A stretch of DNA of 64,000 nt, taken from Streptomyces olivaceus (GTDB lineage: Bacteria > Actinomycetota > Actinomycetes > Streptomycetales > Streptomycetaceae). Position numbers and translations under genes: made by a program. The notes below the pieces were generated by a model. The model was not told the origin of the DNA. It worked only from the letters and a program-made list of their open reading frames with translations, and ran no database searches. Where the stretch lies: positions 1 through 64,000 of the forward strand of contig NZ_JOFH01000010.1 of NCBI RefSeq assembly GCF_000721235.1, given 5' to 3'. This document shows positions 41,661 to 49,775 of the stretch, in pieces; the first letter of the stretch is position 1, and each line of letters begins with the position of its first letter.

Positions 41661-41999
41661 TCAGCCGCCGTTGCGCGGCGCCCACATGATCACGGCCATC
41701 CCGGCGAGGCAGACCAGGGCCCCGGTGACGTCCCAGCGGTCGGGGCGGTAGCCGTCGGCCACCATGCCCCAGAGGATCGAGCCGGCCACGAAGATCCCGC
41801 CGTACGCGGCGAGGATGCGGCCGAAGTGGGCGTCGGGCTGGAAGGTGGCGACGAATCCGTAGGCGCCGAGGGCGAGGACGCCGCCCGCCGCCCACAGCCA
41901 GCCGCGCTGTTCGCGCACCCCCTGCCAGACCAGCCAGGCGCCGCCGATCTCGAACAGGGCGGCGACGACGAACAGGGCGGCGGAGCGGAGGACGAGCAT
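41661..41999 (-). CDS. YnfA/UPF0060 family small membrane protein
   Basis: The 112-residue protein has four predicted membrane helices and matches the YnfA family: [20 protein letters not shown] (about residues 15-34), then [20 protein letters not shown] and [13 protein letters not shown]. It belongs to the small multidrug resistance-like superfamily, and transport of small cationic compounds is possible. Length is normal. Confidence 0.93.
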   Translation of the reverse strand: MLVLRSAALFVVAALFEIGGAWLVWQGVREQRGWLWAAGGVLALGAYGFVATFQPDAHFGRILAAYGGIFVAGSILWGMVADGYRPDRWDVTGALVCLAGMAVIMWAPRNGG

Positions 42000-42077
42000 G
42001 CGGGCAGCTTCGCACGGGCCGCCGGGCGGGGCCGGGCCGCGGGTCGGAATAACGGTCGGGGGGCTTTCGTTTGCCGG

Positions 42078-42099
42078 TATAGTTGAACCGTAAACAACT
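42078..42099 (+). promoter_or_regulatory. Candidate promoter/operator of the LLM gene
   Basis: A -10-like TATAGT (42078-42083) overlaps an inverted repeat AGTTG...CAACT (42081-42099, nine-base spacer). The flanking sequence is A/T-rich for this genome, 20 bases before GGAGG and the ATG of the LLM gene. It resembles a MarR- or HxlR-type operator. Confidence 0.45.
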
Positions 42100-42115
42100 T
42101 GGAGGTTGAGCGATC

Positions 42116-43240
42116 ATGCAGTTCGGCATCTTCAGCGTCGGCGACGTCACGCCCGACCCGACCACGGGGCGCACGCCGACCGAGCGTGAGCGCATCAAGG
42201 CCATGGTCGCCATCGCGCTCAAGGCCGAGGAGGTCGGGCTCGACGTCTTCGCGACCGGCGAGCACCACAACCCGCCCTTCGTGCCCTCGTCGCCGACGAC
42301 CATGCTCGGCTACATCGCGGCCCGCACCGAGCGGCTGGTCCTGTCCACCTCCACCACCCTGATCACCACCAACGACCCGGTGAAGATCGCCGAGGACTTC
42401 GCGATGCTCCAGCACCTGGCCGACGGCCGGGTGGACCTGATGATGGGGCGCGGCAACACCGGGCCGGTCTACCCCTGGTTCGGCAAGGACATCCGCGAGG
42501 GCATCAACCTCGCCGTCGAGAACTACAACCTGCTGCACCGCCTGTGGCGCGAGGACGTCGTGAACTGGGAGGGCACGTTCCGTACGCCTCTCCAGGGCTT
42601 CACCTCCACCCCGCGTCCGCTGGACGGCGTCGCGCCCTTCGTCTGGCACGGCTCCATCCGCTCCCCGGAGATCGCCGAGCAGGCCGCGTTCTACGGCGAC
42701 GGCTTCTTCCACAACAACATCTTCTGGCCCGCCGACCACACCAAGCGCATGGTCGAGCTGTACCGGGCCCGGTACGCCCACTACGGCCACGGCACGCCCG
42801 AGCAGGCGGTCGTCGGCCTCGGCGGCCAGGTGTTCATGCGGCGGAACAGCCAGGACGCGGTGCGCGAGTTCCGCCCGTACTTCGACGTCGCGCCGGTCTA
42901 CGGGCACGGGCCGTCACTGGAGGACTTCACCGAGCAGACGCCGCTGACCGTCGGCTCGCCGCAGCAGGTGATCGAGAAGACCCTCGCCTTCCGCGACTAC
43001 GCCGGTGACTACCAGCGCCAGCTGTTCCTGATGGACCACGCCGGGCTGCCCCTGAAGACCGTCCTGGAGCAGCTCGACCTGCTGGGCGAAGAGGTCGTGC
43101 CGGTGCTGCGCGAGGAGTTCGCCAAGGGCCGCCCGGCGACCGTGCCGGACGCCCCGACCCACGCGTCGCTGCTGGCCGGGAAGGCCGGGAAGGGTGCGAA
43201 GGCCGCGACGGCCGCCGACGAGGAAGGAGTGCGGGTATGA
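42116..43240 (+). CDS. LLM-class flavin-dependent oxidoreductase (CE1758 family)
   Basis: The 374-residue protein has the luciferase-like monooxygenase TIM barrel: MQFGIFSVGDVTPDPTTG at the N-terminus, LDVFATGEHHNPPFVPSSP, and LGYIAARTERLVLSTSTTL with the non-prolyl cis-peptide region. GRVDLMMGRGNTGPVYPWFG shows the RxGNTGP block of the CE1758 group. It uses reduced FMN and oxygen on an unknown substrate. A strong GGAGG precedes the ATG. The stop overlaps the ATG of an FMN reductase gene, giving a self-contained two-component monooxygenase. Confidence 0.93.
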   Translation: MQFGIFSVGDVTPDPTTGRTPTERERIKAMVAIALKAEEVGLDVFATGEHHNPPFVPSSPTTMLGYIAARTERLVLSTSTTLITTNDPVKIAEDFAMLQHLADGRVDLMMGRGNTGPVYPWFGKDIREGINLAVENYNLLHRLWREDVVNWEGTFRTPLQGFTSTPRPLDGVAPFVWHGSIRSPEIAEQAAFYGDGFFHNNIFWPADHTKRMVELYRARYAHYGHGTPEQAVVGLGGQVFMRRNSQDAVREFRPYFDVAPVYGHGPSLEDFTEQTPLTVGSPQQVIEKTLAFRDYAGDYQRQLFLMDHAGLPLKTVLEQLDLLGEEVVPVLREEFAKGRPATVPDAPTHASLLAGKAGKGAKAATAADEEGVRV

Positions 43241-43863
43241 GGCTCGTCGTCGTCTCCGCGGGGCTGAGCGTGCCGTCCTCCACCCGGCTGCTCGCCGACC
43301 GGCTCGCGGCCGTCGCCGCAGCCGACCGCGCCGCCGGGGAGCCGGCGGCCGAGGTCCGGGTGATCGAGCTGCGGGACCTCGCCGTCGACATCGCGCACAC
43401 CTTCACCACCGGCTTCCCCGCGCCGCCGCTCGCCGACGCGTTCGCGGCGGTTGCCGGGGCGGACGGCGTGATCGCGGTGACGCCGGTGTTCTCGGCGTCG
43501 TACAGCGGACTGTTCAAGTCGTTCTTCGACGCGCTGAGCGTCACCGACGAGGACGCCCTGACCGGGACGCCCGTGCTGATCGGCGCGACCGGCGGCACCG
43601 CCCGGCACTCCCTGGTGCTGGACCACGCGCTGCGGCCGCTCTTCGCCCACCTGAAGGCCGTCGTCGTCCCGACCGGCGTCTACGCCGCCTCCGAGGACTG
43701 GGGCGCCGAGGGCCTCGACGCCCGGATCGAGCGGGCCGCGGGGGAGCTGGCGGCGCTCGCGGCGGGGCTCTCCACGGCGCGTGCGCCGCGGCCGGCGCGG
43801 GACTCCTTCGAGGAGGTCACGCCGTTCGCGGAGCGCCTGGCGGCGCTGCGGCCCGGCGGGTGA
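43237..43863 (+). CDS. NAD(P)H-dependent FMN reductase (CE1759 family)
   Basis: The 208-residue flavodoxin-like protein (MRLVVVSAGLSVPSSTRLLA; VIAVTPVFSASYSGLFKSFF with the FMN phosphate loop; IGATGGTARHSLVLDHALRP) belongs to the CE1759 type of FMN reductase. It would supply FMNH2 to the LLM enzyme encoded directly upstream, with which it shares an ATGA overlap. Cytoplasmic. Confidence 0.93.
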   Translation: MRLVVVSAGLSVPSSTRLLADRLAAVAAADRAAGEPAAEVRVIELRDLAVDIAHTFTTGFPAPPLADAFAAVAGADGVIAVTPVFSASYSGLFKSFFDALSVTDEDALTGTPVLIGATGGTARHSLVLDHALRPLFAHLKAVVVPTGVYAASEDWGAEGLDARIERAAGELAALAAGLSTARAPRPARDSFEEVTPFAERLAALRPGG

Positions 43864-43931
43864 GACCACGGTGAGACGGGTGAGACCACGGTGAGACGGG
43901 TGAGACGGGTGAGACGGGTGAGACCACGGTA
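43861..43931. repeat. Tandem repeat of TGAGAC units before the two-component genes
   Basis: Seven copies of TGAGAC, each followed by GGG or CACGG, occur every 9-11 bases between the FMN reductase stop and the response-regulator promoter. It is a simple VNTR-like array and codes for nothing. Confidence 0.85.
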
Positions 43932-43982
43932 AGAAGCGGGGCCCTCCGGCCGCCGGGCCGTCGGCCTTGGCAGACTGGGCGG

Positions 43983-44714
43983 GTGCCCCGGACTGTTCTG
44001 CTCGCCGAAGACGACCGCGCCATCCGGCACGCCCTGGAGCGCGCCCTGACCCTGGAGGGGTACCGGGTCACCGCGGTCGCCGACGGCGTCGAGGCGCTGG
44101 CGCAGGCGCACCGCGGGCGGCCGGACGTCCTGGTCCTCGACGTGATGATGCCGGGCGCCGACGGCCTCCAGGTCTGCCGGGCGCTGCGCGCCGAGGGCGA
44201 CTCCACGCCGATCCTGATGCTGACGGCACTGGTGGAGACCGCCGACCGGATCGCGGGCCTGGACGCGGGCGCCGACGACTACGTCGTGAAGCCCTTCGAC
44301 GTCGAGGAGGTCTTCGCCCGGCTGCGCGCCCTGCTGCGCCGCACCGACCGCACGGAACCCGACGCCGCGGCCGGCGCCCCGGGCTCCGACGCGGCGGACG
44401 CCGAGCGGGCCGCCCCGGAGCTGACCGCCGAGGGGCTGCGCGTGGACCCGCAGGCCCGCCGCGCCTGGCGGGGCGGACGCGAGCTGGAACTGACCCGCAC
44501 CGAGTTCGAGCTCCTGGAACTGCTGGTCCGCAACGCGGGCATCGTGCTCGACCACTCCACGATCTACGACCGCATCTGGGGCTACGACTTCGGGCCCGGC
44601 TCCAAGAACCTCGCCGTCTACGTCGGGTACCTGCGCCGCAAGCTCGACCAGCCGGGCGCCCCGCAGCTGATCCAGACGGTGCGCGGCGTCGGTTACGTGC
44701 TGCGGGCGGACTGA
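43983..44714 (+). CDS. OmpR/MprA-like response regulator
   Basis: The 243-residue regulator has a receiver domain with the acidic pair ED (residues 9-10), phospho-acceptor Asp53 in VLVLDVMMPGADG and the Lys in YVVKPFDVEE. A 45-residue Ala/Asp/Glu linker and a C-terminal OmpR winged helix follow (RTEFELLELLVRNAGIVLDH; VYVGYLRRKLDQPG). It starts with GTG at 43983. The stop TGA is immediately followed by the kinase GTG, so the pair is an operon. Confidence 0.95.
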   Translation: MPRTVLLAEDDRAIRHALERALTLEGYRVTAVADGVEALAQAHRGRPDVLVLDVMMPGADGLQVCRALRAEGDSTPILMLTALVETADRIAGLDAGADDYVVKPFDVEEVFARLRALLRRTDRTEPDAAAGAPGSDAADAERAAPELTAEGLRVDPQARRAWRGGRELELTRTEFELLELLVRNAGIVLDHSTIYDRIWGYDFGPGSKNLAVYVGYLRRKLDQPGAPQLIQTVRGVGYVLRAD

Positions 44715-46196
44715 GTGGGCGCCGCCCCGTACGGGCACCGGCCCCGGCTGCTGTCCCTGCGGACGACGTTCGCGGTGTCCTTCGCGACGATCACCGCCGT
44801 GGTCACGGTCCTGGTGGGAGGGCTGTCGTACAACGCGGCGGCGCGGCTGGTCCGGGTGGACCAGGAGTCCGTCTTCGAGGGGGCCGTCCAGGACCTGCGG
44901 GCCGAGGTGCGCCGGCAGCGGCTGACGCCCGACGACTTCACCTCCTCCGCGCCCGGCCACGACATCGTGCGCCCCGCCCGCACCGACGTGCAGATCCTCG
45001 GTCCCGGCGGCGCGGTCCTGGACCCGGCGCGGCCCCGGCTGCCGGTGACCGACGCGGACCGGCGGACGGCGGGCGCGGACCCGGCGGGGCGGGTGGTGCA
45101 GCACGACGACGTCGGCGTGGGCCGCGACGTCTTCCGGGTCGGGACCGTCTCCCTGGGCGGCGGCCGGGGCGCGGTGCAGGTGGCGCAGGAGTTCAGCGAC
45201 ACCGAGGACCTGCTGCGGGCCCTGCAGCAGCGGACGCTGCTCCTGATGGCGGCGGTGGTGCTCGCCGCGGGCCTGTTCGGCTGGTGGCTGGCCCGGCGCA
45301 TCACCCGGCGCCTGGTGGTCCTCACCTCCGCCGCCGAGAAGGTCGCCCGCACCCGCAGGCTCGGCGTCCAGGTCCCGGTCACCGGCCCCGACGAGGTGGG
45401 CCGCCTCGGCCGCGCCTTCGACCTGATGCTGGGCCGCCTCGCCCAGTCGGAGGAGGACCAGCGGCGCCTGGTCCAGGACGCGGGCCACGAGCTGCGGACG
45501 CCGCTGACCTCGCTGCGCACCAACATCTCCCTGCTGCGCCGGATCGACGAACTCCCGCCCGGCGCCCGCGAGGAACTCGTCGCGGACCTGGGCCAGGAGG
45601 CCCGGGAGCTGACCGACCTGGTCAACGAACTGGTCGAGCTGGCGGCCGGCCAGGCCGAGGGCGAGCCCGCCCAGCCGGTCGACCTGGCCCGCATCGCACG
45701 GGACGTGGCGGCGCTGGCCCGGCGCCGCACCGGCCGCGAGATCGGCGTACGGGCCTGCGGCGAGACCACGGCGGACGGGCGGCCCGCCCTGCTCACCCGG
45801 GCGATCTCCAACCTGGTCGAGAACGCCGCGAAGTTCGACCCCGGCGGCACCGGCCCCATCGAGGTCGCCGTCGCCGGGCCCGCCGTACGGGGCACCGTCC
45901 GCGTCGAGGTCCTCGACCGCGGACCCGGCATCGGCGACGCCGACCTGAACCGCGTCTTCGACCGCTTCTACCGCACCGCCGACGCCCGCTCCCGGCCCGG
46001 TTCGGGCCTCGGCCTGTCCATCGTGCGCGAGGTGGCCCTGGCCCACGGCGGCGCGCCCTTCGCCCGCCGGCGGGACGGGGGCGGCTCGGTGATCGGCTTC
46101 ACGGTGGGCGCGGTCCCGGCCGACGACGAAACGGAGCCCACCGGGGACGACGGCCCCGGGTACGGGCACGAGGGCGGGGACGCGGGCCGGGCATGA
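44715..46196 (+). CDS. Sensor histidine kinase (MprB-like)
   Basis: The 493-residue kinase has a first membrane helix at about 15-38, an outer sensor region of about 130 residues and a second helix at about 173-193. A HAMP domain and the H box DAGHELRTPLTSLRTNISLL (phospho-His258) follow, then the N box ISNLVENAAKFDPGG, and the G boxes VLDRGPGIG and GSGLGLSIV. A disordered acidic tail ends it. The topology is that of MprB-type envelope-stress sensors. It is directly coupled to the response regulator. The end converges on the SARP-macro gene with a 120-bp gap rich in GGAAGCGGT-like repeats. Confidence 0.95.
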   Translation: MGAAPYGHRPRLLSLRTTFAVSFATITAVVTVLVGGLSYNAAARLVRVDQESVFEGAVQDLRAEVRRQRLTPDDFTSSAPGHDIVRPARTDVQILGPGGAVLDPARPRLPVTDADRRTAGADPAGRVVQHDDVGVGRDVFRVGTVSLGGGRGAVQVAQEFSDTEDLLRALQQRTLLLMAAVVLAAGLFGWWLARRITRRLVVLTSAAEKVARTRRLGVQVPVTGPDEVGRLGRAFDLMLGRLAQSEEDQRRLVQDAGHELRTPLTSLRTNISLLRRIDELPPGAREELVADLGQEARELTDLVNELVELAAGQAEGEPAQPVDLARIARDVAALARRRTGREIGVRACGETTADGRPALLTRAISNLVENAAKFDPGGTGPIEVAVAGPAVRGTVRVEVLDRGPGIGDADLNRVFDRFYRTADARSRPGSGLGLSIVREVALAHGGAPFARRRDGGGSVIGFTVGAVPADDETEPTGDDGPGYGHEGGDAGRA

Positions 46197-46316
46197 CGCC
46201 GTAGGGACCGGATGCGGTGGGCCGGGCGGGACCTCGTAGGGCCCGGAAGCGGTTCGGAAGCGGTGGGCCGGTGGTGCCGGAAGCGGCGGCGCCGGTGGGC
46301 TGGGGGCATGTCTGCG

Positions 46317-47762
46317 TCACCGGCGTCCGTGCGCCCCACCGCCCTCGCCGGCGCCGGCACCGGTGTCCTGGCCCCCGGTGCCGGCGCCGACGTCGGTGCT
46401 GGTGCCGGTGAGGGCGCGGGCGGGCGGGGAGGTGCGCAGGTAGGTGCCCAGCGCCGACAGGTCGGTGCGCTCCAGGTCGGCCGGGCGGATCACGACCCGC
46501 AGCTCGGGCGCGGTCGTCGGCTCCCGGCGGCAGTGCGCGGCGAAGCTCTCCACGATCATCAGCAGCAGCTGCGTACGGTCGAGTTCCACGATCCGGGCCA
46601 GCCCCGAGCCGACGAGGGCGACCGCGACCGGCTTGTACATGCCGTACCGGGCGACGGCCGGCCAGAGGGCGTCCAGGCTCGCCCGCAGGTCGGCCGGTGC
46701 CGAACGGGCGACGAGGTCGTTGCCGAGCCGGGAGTAGGCGACGGCGAAGACCCGGCGGCCGTCCACCGCCAGCGGGACGGTGGTGCCGAGGGGATAGCGG
46801 ACCCGGCGGCCCCGCGGCTTGTCCTGGGGACGTTCCGTGCGCAGCGGCGTGAAGGCCCGCAGCCCGGCCTGGATCCGGTCGTCCAGCAGCCGGCGTTCGC
46901 CGCCGAACAGCCGCTGGACCAGCTGCCCCTGCACGCTCTCCCGGCTGATCACCAGGTCCTGCTCGGTCGCCGTGTCGAAGGTGTCGGTGAACCCGACCAC
47001 GAGATTGGCGTCGGCCTGGTCGAACAGGTCGCCCCGCACGACCACGAGGTCCGTGCCGCCGGGGAACGGCTGCCGCAGCAGCTCCCGGCCGTGCCGCTCG
47101 CGCAGCCGGGCCCGCAGGGCGCCGAGCAGGTCGGCGACGTCCTGGTCGTCCGGCCGCTCCCGGGCCATGCGTTCGGCGACCGGCAGGGCGAGGTCGTGGC
47201 GGCCCAGCTCCATGCGGCTGCGGATCAGCTGCCGGCGGGCCGTCTCGTGCAGGGCGGCGAGCCGGCGGACCAGCGGGCGGGCGAAGTCCTCGTCGCCCGC
47301 CTCCACCAGCGGCCGGCCGCGGACCAGGGCGAGCGCCGCCGCCAGCCGGTCGGCGGCCGACGCGGGGGCGGCGAGCAGCGCGGAGTTGACGAGGTCGGTG
47401 AACTCCGAGCTGTCCAGCTCCTCGGGCCCGAGCACCAGCCGGTACGCCGTCTCGGGCACCGGTGCGGCCAGGGACTGCTCGGTGCGCAGCACCCGGGCCG
47501 CGTCACCGCGCTGGGCGGGATCGAGGGCGCGGCGCAGTTCCAGGACGCGCTTCTGCACCTCGTTGCGGCGGCGCTGCGACTGGCGCGGCCCGTCGTCGTC
47601 GAGGGCCCACACGTCCCGGTGCAGCCGGCGGACCGGTACGGGCTCGCCCTCCGCCGCCACCAGGCGCACCAGCAGCCGTGTCGTCAAGGGGGTCAACCGG
47701 GCGGGCACGCCGTCCACTTCGAGCCTGGCCGGACCCAGGACGCTGACACGGATGCGCGCCAT
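46317..47762 (-). CDS. SARP/AfsR-type regulator fused to a ThsA-like macro domain
   Basis: The 481-residue protein joins two modules. Residues 1-225 form an AfsR/SARP-type winged helix (RVSVLGPARLEVDGVPARLT; RRNEVQKRVLELRRALDP) with a BTAD-type helical domain (SEFTDLVNSALLA; LAALHETARRQLIRSRMELG). From about 235 a domain of about 210 residues follows, marked by DLFDQADANLVVGFTDTFDT, VQGQLVQRLFGG, VFAVAYSRLGNDLVARS and VALVGSGLARIV. That is the same domain as in the divergent gene at 47852, and I assign it to the ThsA-type macro family (formerly DUF6430). Macro domains of this kind bind NAD-derived signal molecules. A ligand-responsive transcription factor is inferred. The ATG 47762 has GGAG upstream. 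Confidence 0.85.
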   Translation of the reverse strand: MARIRVSVLGPARLEVDGVPARLTPLTTRLLVRLVAAEGEPVPVRRLHRDVWALDDDGPRQSQRRRNEVQKRVLELRRALDPAQRGDAARVLRTEQSLAAPVPETAYRLVLGPEELDSSEFTDLVNSALLAAPASAADRLAAALALVRGRPLVEAGDEDFARPLVRRLAALHETARRQLIRSRMELGRHDLALPVAERMARERPDDQDVADLLGALRARLRERHGRELLRQPFPGGTDLVVVRGDLFDQADANLVVGFTDTFDTATEQDLVISRESVQGQLVQRLFGGERRLLDDRIQAGLRAFTPLRTERPQDKPRGRRVRYPLGTTVPLAVDGRRVFAVAYSRLGNDLVARSAPADLRASLDALWPAVARYGMYKPVAVALVGSGLARIVELDRTQLLLMIVESFAAHCRREPTTAPELRVVIRPADLERTDLSALGTYLRTSPPARALTGTSTDVGAGTGGQDTGAGAGEGGGAHGRR

Positions 47763-47851
47763 ACAAGTGGTCTCCACTCGTTTCACCCTGCCCCGCCCGA
47801 TGGTCGCGGGGGAGGTTCCGGCAGCGTATCAATTGTCCGTTTGGGGGAGTT

Positions 47852-48844
47852 GTGGATTCGGCTGGTTCGCGTGGGGCCGGTCCGGTGGTCCGTCCGGCGC
47901 GGGGGAGCGGGCGGCTGAGGGCCGGGAGCGGGCGCGGTGCGCGACGGTGGCGGCGTACGGCCGGGCGGCGGGCTCCGTTCGGCGGGGCGCGGAGCCGCAG
48001 GCTGTTCGCCGGCAGTGTGATGGCGGCCTTCGGCGGGGTGTCCGCGGTGCTCCAGTTCGTGGGGCAGCTGTGGCCCGAGGCGATCCCGGGCCCGGCGCCG
48101 GTGGCGGCGGCCTCGGTGCTGCTCTGCCTCGCCTGGGCCGTGGCGCGCAGCCGCCCGACGGTCTCCGTGCACCAGGAGTTCACCCGGCCGCGGATGACGG
48201 TGGGTGTGGCGCCGGGCGACCTCTTCGAGGAGTCCGCGCACCTGGTCGTCGGGTTCTGCGACACCTTCGACACGGACGTCAGCGACGGCGTCGTCATCAG
48301 CGGCGAGAGCGTGCAGGGGCAGCTCCTGGAGCGCCGGTACGAGGGCGACGTACGGCGGCTGGACGAGGAGCTGTACGCCGCGCTGGGCGGGGCCGTGCCG
48401 GTGGCGACGGAGGCTCGGCGGGACAAGCCGTACGGCAAGCTCGACCGCTATCCCGTCGGCACGGTGGCGGTGCTCGGCAGCCGGCCCCGGCTGGTCTTCG
48501 GCGTGGCCTACAGCCGGCTCGGCAACGACTGCGTGGCACGGTCGGGCACGGAGGAGCTGTGGCTGAGCCTGGGCCGCGTGTGGGACGCCGTGTACCGGCA
48601 CGGGCAGCTGGACCGGGTGGCGGTGCCGCTGATCGGCTCGGGGCTGTCCCGGCTGCACGGTCTCGACGAGGAGAGCCTGCTGCGCCTGATCCTGCTCTCG
48701 TTCATCACGCACTCCCGGGAGCGGGTGATCTGCCGCGAGCTGCGCGTCGTGCTGCGCCCCGCCGAGCTGGAGCGGGTGGACCTGGCGGAGGTCGCGGCCT
48801 TCCTCCGGGTGCTGGCGGCGGCGGACGGCGGCGGTGCCGGGTAG
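47852..48844 (+). CDS. Two-helix membrane protein with ThsA-type macro domain (Thoeris type II ThsA-like)
   Basis: The 330-residue protein has a basic disordered N-terminus (1-50), two membrane helices (about 51-73 and 81-99) and a cytoplasmic macro domain. The domain (about 115-325) shows DLFEESAHLVVGFCDTFDTD, SVQGQLLERRYEGDVRRLDE, VFGVAYSRLGNDCVARSG and VAVPLIGSGLSRL. This TM-TM-macro order is that of type II Thoeris ThsA, whose macro domain senses a TIR-made His-ADPR signal and whose membrane part then kills or depolarises the cell. A TIR protein is encoded 188 bp further on, convergently. The start GTG 47852 has GGGGGAG very close; a later start is possible. The role here is inferred. Confidence 0.82.
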   Translation: MDSAGSRGAGPVVRPARGSGRLRAGSGRGARRWRRTAGRRAPFGGARSRRLFAGSVMAAFGGVSAVLQFVGQLWPEAIPGPAPVAAASVLLCLAWAVARSRPTVSVHQEFTRPRMTVGVAPGDLFEESAHLVVGFCDTFDTDVSDGVVISGESVQGQLLERRYEGDVRRLDEELYAALGGAVPVATEARRDKPYGKLDRYPVGTVAVLGSRPRLVFGVAYSRLGNDCVARSGTEELWLSLGRVWDAVYRHGQLDRVAVPLIGSGLSRLHGLDEESLLRLILLSFITHSRERVICRELRVVLRPAELERVDLAEVAAFLRVLAAADGGGAG

Positions 48845-48851
48845 GGCCGCC

Positions 48852-48940
48852 GGGCCGCGGCGGTGCAGGGCCGTGGCGGTGCCGGGTGGCGCCGAGGGGC
48901 CGCGGCGGTGCCGGGTGGCGCTGACGGGCTGTGGCGGTGC
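48852..48940. repeat. 29-bp tandem repeat between the macro and TIR genes
   Basis: Units starting GGGC(C/T)G(C/T)GGCGGTGC begin at 48868, 48897 and 48926, exactly 29 bases apart, preceded by a 16-base partial unit at 48852. The array lies just after the macro gene stop. Confidence 0.82.
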
Positions 48941-48943
48941 GGA

Positions 48944-48992
48944 CCGGCCCCCGGGGCGCGTCCCTGGTGACGGGACGTGCCCCGGGGGCCGG
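48944..48992. terminator. Bidirectional terminator between the macro and TIR genes
   Basis: CCGGCCCCCGGGGC(G)CGTCCC pairs with GGGACG(T)GCCCCGGGGGCCGG: about 20 paired bases with one mismatch and a 7-base loop, between convergent genes. Confidence 0.88.
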
Positions 48993-49031
48993 GTGCGCCG
49001 GTCCCCCGAGCGGCGCGGGATCCGCCGGGCG

Positions 49032-49775
49032 TCACGGCCGGCGGTGGTATGCGGACAGGTGCTGGTACGGGTAGGTGTGGCGCCAGTCCGAGCCGGTGTC
49101 GTCGACCGCGCAGCCCGCCGACTTGAGGCGTTCCACGATCTTGCCGAGTGCGGTCTCGGAGCCGTCGAAGCGGATGACGTTGCGGCCCGTGATGTCGGCG
49201 ATCGGCCGCACGCCGCCGACCTCGACGATCAGCGTGCGCTCGGGATAGGCCATCAGCACCATGCCCAGCTCGATCAGGACGTTCGGGCGCGGCTGGCACA
49301 CCGGCCCGGTCTCGTGGGCCGGTTCGGTGCGGCCGTGCAGCTCCGGATGGAGGTGCACGACGTCGTCCGGGGTGAGCAGCACGAGTGCCGCCTGCCCGTG
49401 CGTGACGGCGACGGGCAGCACGTCGCCGAGGAAGGGCGCGGACTGGCCGGTCTCCTTGACCAGTTGCTCCCACTCCAGGGGGCGCAGGTCGAGTCGGCGC
49501 AGGAGTTCGAACATCTCGCGGCGCACCTGGTCGTCGCGGCCGTGCACGACGAAGACGCTGCGTGCGAGCTCGGCCGCGTCGGGCGGCGCGCCCCCGTTGC
49601 GCCGCTGGGCGCCCGAGTACGGGTGAGCGGACGGGCCGCCGGGCCCCGGCACGGTGGCGGGGGCGTCCGAGGTCCCGGTGCTCTGGGTGTTGTTGTTGCC
49701 GACGCTCTGGTTGGTGCCGTAGTTGATGTTGCTGTTGGGGCCGAAACCGCCGCCGGGGTAGTGCTGGTCCGTCAT
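49032..49775 (-). CDS. TIR-domain protein (CAP12/Pycsar type) with N-terminal Asn/Gly-rich signalling motif
   Basis: The 247-residue protein has two parts. Residues 11-34 are an Asn/Gly-rich motif (FG-PNSNINYG-TNQSVGNNNTQ) that also occurs near the C-terminus of the protein encoded just upstream. Residues 72-235 are a TIR-like domain of the CAP12/Pycsar effector type: SVFVVHGRDDQVRREMFELL (73-92), VLPVAVTHGQAALVLLTPDD, RPNVLIELGMVL with the probable NADase Glu169, and ADITGRNVIRFDG. Such domains cleave NAD when clustered. A short Pro/Gly linker joins the parts. The ATG 49775 overlaps the stop of the upstream gene (ATGA), so stoichiometric production is likely. A self-assembly-triggered NAD hydrolase is inferred. 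Confidence 0.88.
   Translation of the reverse strand: MTDQHYPGGGFGPNSNINYGTNQSVGNNNTQSTGTSDAPATVPGPGGPSAHPYSGAQRRNGGAPPDAAELARSVFVVHGRDDQVRREMFELLRRLDLRPLEWEQLVKETGQSAPFLGDVLPVAVTHGQAALVLLTPDDVVHLHPELHGRTEPAHETGPVCQPRPNVLIELGMVLMAYPERTLIVEVGGVRPIADITGRNVIRFDGSETALGKIVERLKSAGCAVDDTGSDWRHTYPYQHLSAYHRRP

Noticed and set aside
43861..43931. CRISPR array
   Set aside because: The units are only 9-11 bp with no spacers of 30 bp or more, and no cas genes are nearby.
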